A stretch of 15,682 bases of DNA, taken from Udaeobacter sp046731855 (GTDB taxonomy: Bacteria > Verrucomicrobiota > Verrucomicrobiia > Chthoniobacterales > UBA10450). The notes under the pieces are model-generated. The model worked only from the letters and a program-made list of their open reading frames with translations. It was not told the DNA's origin and searched no databases. The stretch's first letter is position 1. Every line of letters starts with the position of its first letter. Location: positions 1-15,682 of the forward strand of contig JBKPLX010000263.1 in the NCBI GenBank assembly GCA_046731855.1, in the 5' to 3' direction. The translations under genes were made by a program, and so were the position numbers. This document shows positions 1 to 7,913 of the stretch, in pieces.

Positions 1-727
1 TTCGCCTAACGAAAGAACGATGCAAGAGCGTCGCGAACGAACCCGTATCGACCATGAACTTGGCAGGTTTCCCATTGATCGAACCATTCACATACAAATT
101 AAAACCGTCGCTTACTTGAATCGGAACAGCTTGCAATCCACGCCGGTCGAAACCCGGAACAGCGCCCAAAACATCGGGGTCGGTTTTTAAGATGAGTAAC
201 TGCCGTTGACAATCCAGCACCGCCTCGGTTGGAAAAAGGATATCTGCTCCAATGATTCCGTCGATTTGCTCTTCGTGAGCCAGTCGCGACGCGCGGGCAG
301 AGTTGCCCAGATCGACAGTAACCATCGGTTCATCGATCAGAGTTAGCCCTCCGAGCCGGAGCTCGCGCGCGACCGTTACATTGTTAAATGCACCGTTGAT
401 CTGAATGCGCGACGGCAGGTTCGACTTGGCAGTGATTGGTTTGAGCTGAAAATGATTACGACGATTGACAGCGATTGCGCTTACCGGCGCACCACTGTCG
501 ATCGTGAGCCAGGCTTCTTTTCCATTGATGAAAGCGCGCACCATCAAATGATTTTGCCGGGAGCGCACCAGCGGCAGCGCTACGAAACGCGTGTCTGCTC
601 GCGCGTAAACGAGCTGCGGCAAAGCTGCCAATTCGGCAACCAGCACAGCCACAGCGCACGAAATCGACAAAAATGTCCGGCACCATCGCTGCGGGCTTGA
701 ACAAGTCACGGGGCGTGAGATTAACAC
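1..727 (-). CDS. Secreted retropepsin-like aspartic protease, 3' end cut by the window
   Basis: I translated the reverse strand by hand and found an open frame from a GTG at 725-727 through position 2, about 242 residues, continuing outside the window. Residues 1-45 form a long Sec-type signal peptide: Arg-containing N-region, hydrophobic core, and a likely Ala-x-Ala cleavage near VYARA. Two aspartic-protease active-site motifs follow: LTIDSGAPVS (Asp about residue 77, bases 491-499) and KFMVDTGSFATLL (Asp about residue 227, bases 41-49). Between them lies DGIIGADIL (about 156-164), the hydrophobic-Gly flap/psi-loop motif typical of retropepsin folds. The order DSG, GIIGAD, DTG suggests two tandem Asp_protease_2-like domains in one chain rather than a homodimer. 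The natural substrate is unknown; a periplasmic or exported peptidase is inferred. The start is uncertain because there is no in-frame ATG until 542-544, which would remove the signal peptide. The family call is firm; the exact N-terminus is not. Confidence 0.8.
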   Translation of the reverse strand, partial: MLISRPVTCSSPQRWCRTFLSISCAVAVLVAELAALPQLVYARADTRFVALPLVRSRQNHLMVRAFINGKEAWLTIDSGAPVSAIAVNRRNHFQLKPITAKSNLPSRIQINGAFNNVTVARELRLGGLTLIDEPMVTVDLGNSARASRLAHEEQIDGIIGADILFPTEAVLDCQRQLLILKTDPDVLGAVPGFDRRGLQAVPIQVSDGFNLYVNGSINGKPAKFMVDTGSFATLLHRSFVRR

Positions 728-841
728 GGTTCTTTTTACGTGAAAGTAATTTCGCGTTTTCATGATCGACGGCCTGGCGAACAGTAACCGAGTGTTTTGT
801 CATTGCGCAGCACGCCTGAGTGATGATTTACTCTCCGCCGA

Positions 842-2362
842 ATGCAACCGGCTCAAACGACGACGGCGATAACTGAAACATCCGTAACCGACCAAAAATT
901 CGTCAGAGGACTAGGCCTGCTTGATTCAACCATGCTGGTCGCCGGCTCGATGATCGGCTCGGGAATTTTCATTGTCTCCGCGATCATCGCACGACAGGTC
1001 GGTTCGCCCGGTTGGCTGCTGGTTGTTTGGATCGTGACCGGTTTACTGACGATGATGGCCGCGCTTTCGTACGGCGAACTGGCAGCGATGATGCCAAAGG
1101 CTGGCGGGCAGTACGTTTATCTGCGCGAAGCGTACAGTCCGCTCTGGGGTTTTCTCTACGGATGGACACTCTTTTTAGTGATTCAAACCGGCACGATCGC
1201 CGCGGTGGCCGTCGGCTTTGCGCGCTACAGCGGCGTGCTTATTCCCTGGTTTTCAGAATCCAACTATCTGGTCCCGCCAATCCGTCTTGGTGGCTGGTTT
1301 ACTGGCTACGCTGTTTCACTTTCTACCGCGCAGTTTCTCGGTCTGGCAATGATTGCGCTGCTGACCTTCATGAACACGCGTGGATTAAATCTTGGCAAGC
1401 TCGTACAAAATATTTTTACGACGGCCAAAACCGGTGCGCTCATCGCGTTGGTGGTGCTGGGAATCATCGTTGGTGTCAAGTCCGGAGCGGGTGCAGCGAA
1501 CTTTCGTGACTTTTGGACCTTGCGAGGCGGGTTGCAGGATGTGGGAGCAGGGCTTACGGCAGCGACCGCATTCGGTCTCTTTGTTGGCATCTGTGTGGCG
1601 CAAACGAATTCGCTGTTTTCTGCCGACGCGTGGAACAACATTACGTTCATCGCCGGAGAAGTGAAGGAACCGCGACGCAATATTCCGCTGTCGCTCGCGT
1701 TTGGCACGCTTCTGGTTATTGGACTTTATCTGCTGGCGAACGTCGCTTATCTGGCAACGCTTCCATTCGCTTCGATCCAAAATGCGCCAAGCGATCGTGT
1801 TGCCTCGGAAACGGCGAACGTAATTTTTCCCGGCGCCGGGGCAACGATCATGGCGATCGCGATTATGGTTTCGACGTTTGGTTGCAATAATGGACTGATC
1901 CTCGCGGGCGCGCGTGCTTATTATGCGATGGCGCGCGACGGTCTCTTCTTCCGGCGCGTGGGTGAGTTGAACAAAAATCATGTCCCCGCGTGGGGCCTGA
2001 TTATTCAAGGAATCTGGGCTGGAATCCTCGTGTTACCGCGAACCGTGAAGCCAGATGGAAGTTACGGCAATCTTTATGGAAACTTGCTCGATTACGTAAT
2101 TTCTGCCGCACTGATTTTTTACATTCTCACGATCGCCGGATTGTTCTTGTTGCGATGGAAACGGCCAGACGCCGAGCGTCCATACAAGGCGTTTGGTTAT
2201 CCAGTTGTCCCCATTCTCTACATCATTGGCGCCGCCACAATTCTTTTAGTTCTTTTCATCTATCAAACCGCAACCACGTGGCCTGGGCTGATCATCGTTC
2301 TCACCGGCGTGCCGATTTATTTCATCTGGAAATTTCTTGGGGCAAAATCACGGCCAGGCTGA
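842..2362 (+). CDS. APC-superfamily amino-acid permease, LAT/SteT-like
   Basis: This 506-residue protein is almost entirely hydrophobic, with about 12 probable membrane helices, and should be an inner-membrane amino-acid transporter or exchanger of the AA_permease_2 family. The substrate-binding glycine motif of helix 1, GSMIGSGIFI, lies at about residues 35-44. A second family landmark, EVKEPRRNIPLSLAFGT in the loop before helix 7, resembles the L-type (LAT/SteT) branch, where it reads N-P-x-R-N-I-P. The C-terminal part includes the usual 'ALIFYILTIAGLFLLRWKRPDAERPYK' type segment (shown here only as a description of position 420-450: hydrophobic helix, then RxKRP and RPYK). The substrate cannot be read from the sequence. 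The ATG has no clear Shine-Dalgarno sequence. A second permease of another subfamily starts 48 bases downstream on the same strand, so co-transcription is likely. Confidence 0.9.
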   Translation: MQPAQTTTAITETSVTDQKFVRGLGLLDSTMLVAGSMIGSGIFIVSAIIARQVGSPGWLLVVWIVTGLLTMMAALSYGELAAMMPKAGGQYVYLREAYSPLWGFLYGWTLFLVIQTGTIAAVAVGFARYSGVLIPWFSESNYLVPPIRLGGWFTGYAVSLSTAQFLGLAMIALLTFMNTRGLNLGKLVQNIFTTAKTGALIALVVLGIIVGVKSGAGAANFRDFWTLRGGLQDVGAGLTAATAFGLFVGICVAQTNSLFSADAWNNITFIAGEVKEPRRNIPLSLAFGTLLVIGLYLLANVAYLATLPFASIQNAPSDRVASETANVIFPGAGATIMAIAIMVSTFGCNNGLILAGARAYYAMARDGLFFRRVGELNKNHVPAWGLIIQGIWAGILVLPRTVKPDGSYGNLYGNLLDYVISAALIFYILTIAGLFLLRWKRPDAERPYKAFGYPVVPILYIIGAATILLVLFIYQTATTWPGLIIVLTGVPIYFIWKFLGAKSRPG

Positions 2363-2410
2363 CCTGCTACGCCCATCCCGATTAGCGCAACCAAAAAAAG
2401 AACGTCGCAC

Positions 2411-4108
2411 ATGAATGTATTTCGAAGAAAAAGTGTCACCCAACTTCAAGCTGAAGCATTGACGGACACTCGCCTGAAGCGTGCGTTAGGGGCAACCAAC
2501 CTCACGGCGCTTGGCATTGGTGCAATCATTGGCACAGGCATTTTCGTACTAACCGGCACGGTCGCAGCGCAGAACGCGGGGCCAGCCGTAATTTTATCGT
2601 TCGTTCTGGCGGGTGTGGCCTCGATTTTCGCGGCGCTGTGCTATAGCGAATTTGCGTCGCTGGTGCCAATGGCCGGCAGCGCGTACACCTATGGCTACGC
2701 CACGCTCGGCGAACTGTTCGCGTGGATCATCGGCTGGGACTTGGTTCTGGAATATGCCCTCGGTGCGGTCACAGTCTCTATCGGTTGGTCAGGCTACGTC
2801 GTCTCATTTCTGCGCGACATTGGCATTCATATCCCGGCCCAGTTATCGGCGGCGCGTGGAACGCTCATTACTATGGCGGACGGAACACAAGTTACGGCCA
2901 TTTTCAATCTGCCAGCTGTCATCATTATCGCTATCATTACGCTGCTGCTGGTGATAGGCATTCGTGAATCGGCGACGGTTAATAATGTTATCGTGTTTGT
3001 AAAAGTGGCGGTGGTGCTGCTGTTCATCGTTGGCGCAGCTCACGCGGTCAATCCCGCCAACTGGCATCCGTTTATCCCGCCGAGCACCGGTACGCGCGGA
3101 CATTTTGGCTGGAGCGGCGTCATGCAAGGAGCAGGGATAGTGTTTTTCGCGTACATCGGTTTCGACGCAGTGAGCACAGCAGCGCAGGAAGCAAAGAATC
3201 CCCAACGCGACATGCCGATCAGCATCATCGGATCGCTGTTGATCTGCACCGTCCTTTACATCCTGGTGTCGGCTGTCGCGACCGGCATCGTCCCGTACCT
3301 GCAATTAGATGTCCCGGATCCAATAGCCGTGGCAGCCGACCACGCTGGTGTCGGGTGGATGGCCTCCTTAATCAAACTGGGCGCCATCGCGGGGCTCAGC
3401 TCGGTCATTCTGGTGATGCTCTTGGGCCAGTCGCGGATTTTCTTCACCATGGCGGACGACGGTTTGCTACCGAAGTTTGTGAGCAGGATTCATCCAAAAT
3501 TCCGCACGCCGTGGATCACGACGATAGCCACAGGAATCGTTGTCGCCTGCTTTGCAGCAATCTTCACTGTACGCGAAGCTGGCAGTCTTGTTTCGATCGG
3601 GACACTGCTGGCGTTCGTGATCGTCTCAATTGGAGTTCTTGTGCTGCGGCTGCGCGAGCCTGAGTTGCCACGCACATTCAAAACGCCAGCTGTGTGGTTC
3701 GTCGCACCGATGGGTGCGCTGTCGGCCCTCGCTCTTATGATCTCACTGCCGTGGCTAACCTGGGAGCGGCTGATCTACTGGTTTGCGTTCGGCATCGTGA
3801 TTTACTTCGGCTACAGCATTTACAACTCCAAACTTGGTCCGCGCAAAATCCCTGGCGAGACTGCCTGGTCACGCGCTCTGAAAATTGCGGGGGTGATCTG
3901 GATTGTATTCGGCTCGCTCGGCTCGATCCTGTGGCTGGCGCGTTATCGAACAGACTACATTCCCGGCCCTCTCGGCATCGTCATTGGTGCCGCTGGTTTC
4001 GTGCTCGCGTGGAGTCTGGGCGCGCTGCTAAATTTGGTTGCGCAAGTTTCCGATCATACACATGCCCGGCACTTGATGATGGAAACGCCAGGCGCGAGCG
4101 GAAAATAG
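2411..4108 (+). CDS. APC-superfamily amino-acid permease, cationic amino-acid transporter (CAT/YfnA-like)
   Basis: This 565-residue protein with 12-14 probable membrane helices belongs to the CAT branch of the APC superfamily. It shows the helix-1 motif GIGAIIGTGIFVLTG at about residues 35-49. It also has the CAT hallmark GWDLVLEYALGA (about 108-119) and the helix-6 and following loop 'FFAYIGFDAVSTAAQEAKN', which is characteristic of CAT1/YfnA/GkApcT relatives. The extra C-terminal helices (about residues 450-545) fit the 14-helix CAT topology, against 12 in the permease before it. Expected role: proton-coupled or facilitated uptake of amino acids at the inner membrane; the specific substrate is not inferable. 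The start ATG follows an A-rich stretch (aaaaaaagaacg) rather than a good Shine-Dalgarno sequence. It probably shares a transcript with the upstream permease and ends before a terminator-like inverted repeat. Confidence 0.92.
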   Translation: MNVFRRKSVTQLQAEALTDTRLKRALGATNLTALGIGAIIGTGIFVLTGTVAAQNAGPAVILSFVLAGVASIFAALCYSEFASLVPMAGSAYTYGYATLGELFAWIIGWDLVLEYALGAVTVSIGWSGYVVSFLRDIGIHIPAQLSAARGTLITMADGTQVTAIFNLPAVIIIAIITLLLVIGIRESATVNNVIVFVKVAVVLLFIVGAAHAVNPANWHPFIPPSTGTRGHFGWSGVMQGAGIVFFAYIGFDAVSTAAQEAKNPQRDMPISIIGSLLICTVLYILVSAVATGIVPYLQLDVPDPIAVAADHAGVGWMASLIKLGAIAGLSSVILVMLLGQSRIFFTMADDGLLPKFVSRIHPKFRTPWITTIATGIVVACFAAIFTVREAGSLVSIGTLLAFVIVSIGVLVLRLREPELPRTFKTPAVWFVAPMGALSALALMISLPWLTWERLIYWFAFGIVIYFGYSIYNSKLGPRKIPGETAWSRALKIAGVIWIVFGSLGSILWLARYRTDYIPGPLGIVIGAAGFVLAWSLGALLNLVAQVSDHTHARHLMMETPGASGK

Positions 4109-4129
4109 CTATCGCCCCAATCTCGCCAA

Positions 4130-4158
4130 GTGAGCGCTAGCGTTTGCGAAACGCTCAC
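4130..4158. terminator. Inverted repeat between convergent genes, possible bidirectional terminator
   Basis: Bases 4139-4155 form a perfect 7-bp stem with a 3-base loop (AGCGTTT gcg AAACGCT). An alternative outer pairing is GTGAGCG (4130-4136) with CGCTCAC (4152-4158). It sits 21 bases after the CAT permease stop and 30 bases before the stop of the opposing DUF4912 gene, the usual place for a shared terminator. The T-rich run is weak and displaced (gtttt about 10 bases further on the plus strand), so it may not be a classical intrinsic terminator. Confidence 0.45.
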
Positions 4159-4187
4159 GCTGATAAGTTTTAAAAAGACAACAGGCT

Positions 4188-4937
4188 TTAAGATCCAGAT
4201 GAGGTCCAGTCGCTCCTGAACCCTCGCGACGGACTGGTTGCGCCTGATCCGAGAAGCGTTTCGGTCTGCTTCCGAAGCTTTTCGCTATCGAGCTGATTGA
4301 AAGCGCGCCGTGTATCAGCGAGTTCGGACAGCGCAATGCCTGCTCGCCGGAGAATTTTGCGCTCTTCGGGAGATAACTTTTCGGATCTTCCGCTACTCAC
4401 GGCGTGCGTTTGAAATCGAGAGATTACGGTGGTCAATGCATCGTCATTCGCTCCGTACAACTCAACAAGTTGTTGAAAACTGAGATGGAACGGAATCGTA
4501 GCTAGATCGACATTCTCCGCTTCGGATATTTCCGCGGGCGGGATCACAACCTCATTCGACGTCGCCACCGAATTCCAGACGTCAGCGGGCTGGTAATATC
4601 CAATTTCAATCCGACAGGCACGATGCCGTTGCGACATTGTAACATAATGCATTGCTGCCATCGGTTCGATAGCCGCTTCTTTCTCCTCCAGACCGTCTGC
4701 ACAATGAATCCGGAGATGAACCTGTCGATCTATTGGCACGGCATTTTTGAAAATCGATGGCCAGTCAACATTCCAATACGCGAAGATTGTCCAAGGGTCG
4801 CGCGCAATGGCGAGGAGACGTGGGGAACCATGAAAGCGCGGCAGTCCTAAACCATTACCCAAATCGCATGACTCCTCAGCTTCCGCGAGAGGCACGACCG
4901 GTTTCTTGGAAATATGGAATGTCTGTCTCGCCTTCAT
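4188..4937 (-). CDS. DUF4912 domain-containing protein of unknown function
   Basis: This is a soluble-looking protein of 249 residues from the chosen ATG. The DUF4912 signature is clear: after a Leu-Pro-Arg-x-x-Gly segment (about residues 32-37) comes LLAIARDPWTIFAYWNVDW (about 41-59), the conserved 'A-R-D-P-x-x-x-F-x-Y-W' block. A beta-rich stretch follows with VHLRIHC, then IEIGYYQPADVWNSVATSNEVV-type strands (about 110-150). DUF4912 has no established biochemical role; I do not assign one. A longer frame begins at a TTG at 5010-5012 and would add a 25-residue hydrophobic leader. I prefer the internal ATG because family members normally start with a short charged segment before the Leu-Pro-Arg block and are not membrane proteins. 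The gene converges on the permease pair and is divergent from rfaE2. Confidence 0.8.
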   Translation of the reverse strand: MKARQTFHISKKPVVPLAEAEESCDLGNGLGLPRFHGSPRLLAIARDPWTIFAYWNVDWPSIFKNAVPIDRQVHLRIHCADGLEEKEAAIEPMAAMHYVTMSQRHRACRIEIGYYQPADVWNSVATSNEVVIPPAEISEAENVDLATIPFHLSFQQLVELYGANDDALTTVISRFQTHAVSSGRSEKLSPEERKILRRAGIALSELADTRRAFNQLDSEKLRKQTETLLGSGATSPSRGFRSDWTSSGS

Positions 4938-5095
4938 CTTCCACAAGGTGGCCCAAATCGATAAAAGGCCAACCACAGAGTTCGCGGCCAAAAAAATTCG
5001 GTTACTCAACAATCATCATCCATCTCGAGGCCTTTTGGAACTTTTCCGCGCCTTTTGCGCATTTTAACGCATAGTTCTCGTCTAATTGAGAAGGC

Positions 5096-5581
5096 ATGAG
5101 CGCAAAAATAGTCGGTCTCGAAGAACTTTCGAAGCGCAGCGAGCAACTGCGGGTTGCCGGGAAAAAACTGGTGGCGACAAATGGCTGCTTTGATTTGCTG
5201 CACGTCGGACACGTGCGCTACTTACAGGCTGCACGCGCGCTTGGCGATTTGCTAGCGGTCGGCCTGAATGGAGATCGCTCGGTCCGCGAATTGAAAGGAA
5301 AGGGACGCCCGATTACCGCTGAGCGCGATCGCGCGGAAATCCTCGCCGCGCTACAATGCGTGGATCTTGTCACGATCTTTCCGGAAATGCGAGCGACGCA
5401 GTTTATTGGTGCAAGCCATCCTGCCATTTATGTGAAAGGTGGCGACTACACGTCAGAAACGCTCAATGAAGAGGAGCGCGCACTTTTGAACGGGGTCGGC
5501 GCCGAAATTCGCATCATTCCATTTGAGGCAGGCTATTCGACCACGCGCCTGCTCGAACAAATATGCCAGGGCGCGCCTTGA
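5096..5581 (+). CDS. rfaE2: D-glycero-beta-D-manno-heptose 1-phosphate adenylyltransferase
   Basis: This enzyme transfers AMP from ATP to D-glycero-beta-D-manno-heptose 1-phosphate, giving ADP-heptose for LPS inner-core assembly in the cytoplasm. The 161-residue protein corresponds to the stand-alone C-terminal (nucleotidyltransferase) half of E. coli HldE. TNGCFDLLHVGH (about residues 28-39) carries the HxGH nucleotide-binding motif. LKGKGRPI (66-73), YVKGGDY (112-118) and GYSTTRLL (146-153, the ISSTxxR/K-type signature) match the family in order. No heptokinase (rfaE1) domain is fused or adjacent here, so that step must be encoded elsewhere. An AGAAGG sequence lies almost directly before the ATG, closer than ideal. 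The gene is divergent from the DUF4912 gene and is followed 57 bases later by purN. Confidence 0.93.
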   Translation: MSAKIVGLEELSKRSEQLRVAGKKLVATNGCFDLLHVGHVRYLQAARALGDLLAVGLNGDRSVRELKGKGRPITAERDRAEILAALQCVDLVTIFPEMRATQFIGASHPAIYVKGGDYTSETLNEEERALLNGVGAEIRIIPFEAGYSTTRLLEQICQGAP

Positions 5582-5638
5582 AAGTTGTGGCGCTCTTCAC
5601 GCAATTGAGTCCATATCGCTAGAGCTCAGGACGAATAA

Positions 5639-6235
5639 GTGAAACGGCTGCCAATTGGTATTCTTGGGTCAGGAAAAGGAAGCAACTGCCGGGCAATCCT
5701 CGAGCGTATCCGCTCAGGCGACCTGGCAGCGGAAGCGCGTGTTGTAATCTCGGATGTCCTGCATGCGCCAATACTCGATATAGCGCGGGAGTTTTCCGTT
5801 GCTAACGCATTCTTACCGCCTGGCCAATTTCGGACGCGGTTAGAGCCGGAAGTGGAAAACGAGCTCGTAAAAATGTTGCGCGAGGCTTGTGTTGACCTCG
5901 TCGTGCTGGCTGGCTTCATGCGCGTGCTCCATGCACCGATGCTCAAAGCGTTTCCACGACGTATCATCAATATCCATCCATCGCTTCTGCCCAAATTTCC
6001 AGGACTCGAAGCGTGGAAACAAGCGCTCGCGGCGGGCGAAGCGGTAAGTGGTTGCACAGTGCACTACGTGGATGAAAAAATCGACCACGGTAAGATCATC
6101 GCTCAGCGTGAAGTGCGGATCCTGCCTGATGACACGCCCGAAAGCCTGCATGCGCGGATTCAAATCGCCGAGCGCGAGTTATACCCGGCTGTGATCGCGG
6201 AATTTTGCGAAAGATATCAAACCGCGGCATTGTAA
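5639..6235 (+). CDS. purN: Phosphoribosylglycinamide formyltransferase (GART)
   Basis: This cytoplasmic enzyme carries out the third step of de novo purine synthesis: transfer of a formyl group from 10-formyl-THF to glycinamide ribonucleotide. The 198-residue protein (family about 190-215) has the N-terminal phosphate-binding loop GILGSGKGSN (7-16). The catalytic block is INIHPSLLPKFPG (110-122), with Asn111 and His113. The third catalytic residue lies in VHYVDEKIDHG (141-151), Asp145. The start is a GTG at 5639 with an AGGA eight bases upstream, one of the few convincing ribosome binding sites in the window. It may be co-transcribed with rfaE2, 57 bases upstream, although the two pathways are unrelated. 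It converges on gpsA with only 46 bases between stops. Confidence 0.95.
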   Translation: MKRLPIGILGSGKGSNCRAILERIRSGDLAAEARVVISDVLHAPILDIAREFSVANAFLPPGQFRTRLEPEVENELVKMLREACVDLVVLAGFMRVLHAPMLKAFPRRIINIHPSLLPKFPGLEAWKQALAAGEAVSGCTVHYVDEKIDHGKIIAQREVRILPDDTPESLHARIQIAERELYPAVIAEFCERYQTAAL

Positions 6236-6281
6236 TTTTGAATCCGGCGTGCCAGTCGCAGGGGCTACGGTTCATAATCGG

Positions 6282-7283
6282 CTAGAGATGTTCTGCTTTT
6301 TGCTCGCGACTCAACACTTCTTCCAACGCATCCGTCGGTTTTTTCTGCTCATATAGCACAGCGTAAACTTGATCAATTATCGGCGTCTCGATCTTCAGCT
6401 GGCGCGCGCAGTCAAAGGCACTCCGCGCAGTGGGAATTCCTTCAGCCACCATCTTCATGGATTGTGTAATCTGCGTGAGTGATTCGCCTCGCCCCAGCCG
6501 CTTGCCGACTGTGTAGTTGCGGCTGCGCTCACTATAACATGTCACAATCAGATCACCCGCACCGCTTAATCCATAGAAAGCTTGCGCGGTTCCTCCCATC
6601 GCCACCCCGAGGCGCACCAACTCCGCCAACGATCGCGTCACTAAGGCCGCCTTGGAATTGTCGCCTAACCCGAGGCCATCGCTGATCCCGGCCGCGACAG
6701 CGAACACATTTTTCAAAGCGCCGCCCAGTTCGATGGAAGTCACCTCCTGGCTAGTGTAAACACGGAAACGCTGACTCCCCAAGATGTCTTGCAGACTCGT
6801 TGCGCACTTAGCGTCATTGCAGCCAATCACAGTCGCAGTCGGAAAGTTTTGTACGACCTCTATTGCAAGATTTGGCCCCGATAACACCGCGATCTTTTGC
6901 TTCGGAAAAAGTTCGCTGAGGATCTGACTCATCCGCATCCCGGTGCGGTGCTCGATCCCTTTCACGCAACTCAGCAGCACTGCGCGAGCATTCCCAATCG
7001 CTTCTCGCAGTTGGGTCGCAACCTTTCGCAACGCTGTCGATGGCGTCGCGAAAACGATCAAGTCCGCGCCGGTGCAATCACCGAGCTCGGAAGTAACACG
7101 CACTGATCGAGGTAAAGTGAGCCCGGGAAGATAGTCACTGTTCTCGCGTGTTCCTCGCATCCGCGCTACGCGATCGCCGTCATGGCCCCAAAGCGAAACC
7201 TGCCGCCCATCTTTGCCCCATAACCACGCCAAAGCCGTTCCCCAACTGCCTGCTCCGAGAATTGCTGTTTCGCCGATTTTCAC
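6282..7283 (-). CDS. gpsA: Glycerol-3-phosphate dehydrogenase [NAD(P)+]
   Basis: This cytoplasmic enzyme reduces dihydroxyacetone phosphate to sn-glycerol 3-phosphate, the phospholipid backbone. The 333-residue protein starts with a Rossmann fold, ILGAGSWGTALA (8-19; GxGxxG). It contains VKGIE (107-111), SGPNLA (135-140) and the catalytic-lysine region GALKNVFAVAAGI (188-200, Lys191). The NSKAALVTR segment (209-217) and GLSGAGDLIVTC (238-249) complete the family pattern. I chose the GTG at 7281-7283. It gives the standard family length and its GTGA overlaps the TGA of plsY, so translational coupling is likely. The frame stays open further upstream, but that extension is the plsY gene read in another frame. 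With plsY next door, product and consumer of glycerol 3-phosphate are coexpressed. Confidence 0.95.
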   Translation of the reverse strand: MKIGETAILGAGSWGTALAWLWGKDGRQVSLWGHDGDRVARMRGTRENSDYLPGLTLPRSVRVTSELGDCTGADLIVFATPSTALRKVATQLREAIGNARAVLLSCVKGIEHRTGMRMSQILSELFPKQKIAVLSGPNLAIEVVQNFPTATVIGCNDAKCATSLQDILGSQRFRVYTSQEVTSIELGGALKNVFAVAAGISDGLGLGDNSKAALVTRSLAELVRLGVAMGGTAQAFYGLSGAGDLIVTCYSERSRNYTVGKRLGRGESLTQITQSMKMVAEGIPTARSAFDCARQLKIETPIIDQVYAVLYEQKKPTDALEEVLSREQKAEHL

Positions 7284-7906
7284 TTTCGAGTAAAGCGCGG
7301 CTCCGTTCCACGCATGAGCCGCGAAAGATTTGAACGATGGCGCCAAATCACAACTGCCGCGAGACAAACGGACGAGTAGAATAACAACTTTCCTGTGGTT
7401 CGGCTTAGCCAGGTTGTAATCAGAATGATAAAGGGTAATACAGCTGCAGCTGCAATTGAGGCCACCGACACATAACGCGTAAGCCAAAAGGTTAGTATCC
7501 AAATCGCAACACCAGCCAGCGCAGCGATCGGAGCCAATCCGAAAAGGGCCCCGGCCGAAGTGGCGACACCTTTTCCCCCTTTGAACCGTAGCCACACCGG
7601 ATAAGAATGCCCAAGCACACTCAAGATCGCCGCGACGATTCCAAACATCTCTGGTGAGCTCCATTCCGACTGCACTCGCGTAGCAATCATGATCGACATC
7701 TTCACCGCACCGAAGCCTTTCAAGAAGTCCGCGGCGAAAACAGGATAGCCATAACTCTTTCCGAGCGTTCTTATCACGTTGGTCGCGCCGACATTGCCGC
7801 TACCGTAATTCCGGATGTCAATCCCTGCGATTCGACCTGCAATATAGCCGAACGGAATCGAGCCCAACAAGTAGCTCCCGATTACTACAACGGCGAACGC
7901 CAACAT
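7280..7906 (-). CDS. plsY: Acyl-phosphate:glycerol-3-phosphate acyltransferase
   Basis: This inner-membrane enzyme transfers an acyl group from acyl-phosphate to the sn-1 position of glycerol 3-phosphate, the first committed step of phospholipid synthesis. The 208-residue protein is strongly hydrophobic, with about seven membrane segments expected. It has all three PlsY motifs: NYGSGNVGATNVIR (33-46), then FKGGKGVAT (108-116), and the C-terminal RHRSNLSRLMRGTE (about 189-202). Asp60 in ADFLKG and the GH pair at 99-100 are also in place. It starts eight bases after the mnmG stop, with no good Shine-Dalgarno sequence, and overlaps gpsA by four bases (GTGA). This supports a single transcript mnmG-plsY-gpsA. 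The partner PlsX is not in this window. Confidence 0.95.
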   Translation of the reverse strand: MLAFAVVVIGSYLLGSIPFGYIAGRIAGIDIRNYGSGNVGATNVIRTLGKSYGYPVFAADFLKGFGAVKMSIMIATRVQSEWSSPEMFGIVAAILSVLGHSYPVWLRFKGGKGVATSAGALFGLAPIAALAGVAIWILTFWLTRYVSVASIAAAAVLPFIILITTWLSRTTGKLLFYSSVCLAAVVIWRHRSNLSRLMRGTEPRFTRK

Positions 7907-7913
7907 GGAAATC

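Noticed and set aside
452..803. Two frames (plus 452-700, minus 456-803) overlapping the aspartic protease
   Set aside because: Neither shows any motif, while the third frame carries a signal peptide and DSG, GIIGAD and DTG motifs; I also looked for a frameshift joining the minus 456-803 frame to it and saw no support.
1385..2008. 207-codon antisense frame within the first permease, and other long frames opposite or within known genes
   Set aside because: Arg/Asn/Gln-rich composition typical of the shadow of a hydrophobic protein; no motif or domain; the sense frame is clearly a permease.
6236..6281. Terminator between convergent purN and gpsA
   Set aside because: Only weak, short complementary stretches and no T-run in the 46 bases.
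7284..7664. Open frame extending gpsA upstream by 127 codons
   Set aside because: It lies wholly inside plsY in another frame, has no family similarity, and the GTG at 7281-7283 gives the standard length and an overlap typical of coupled genes.
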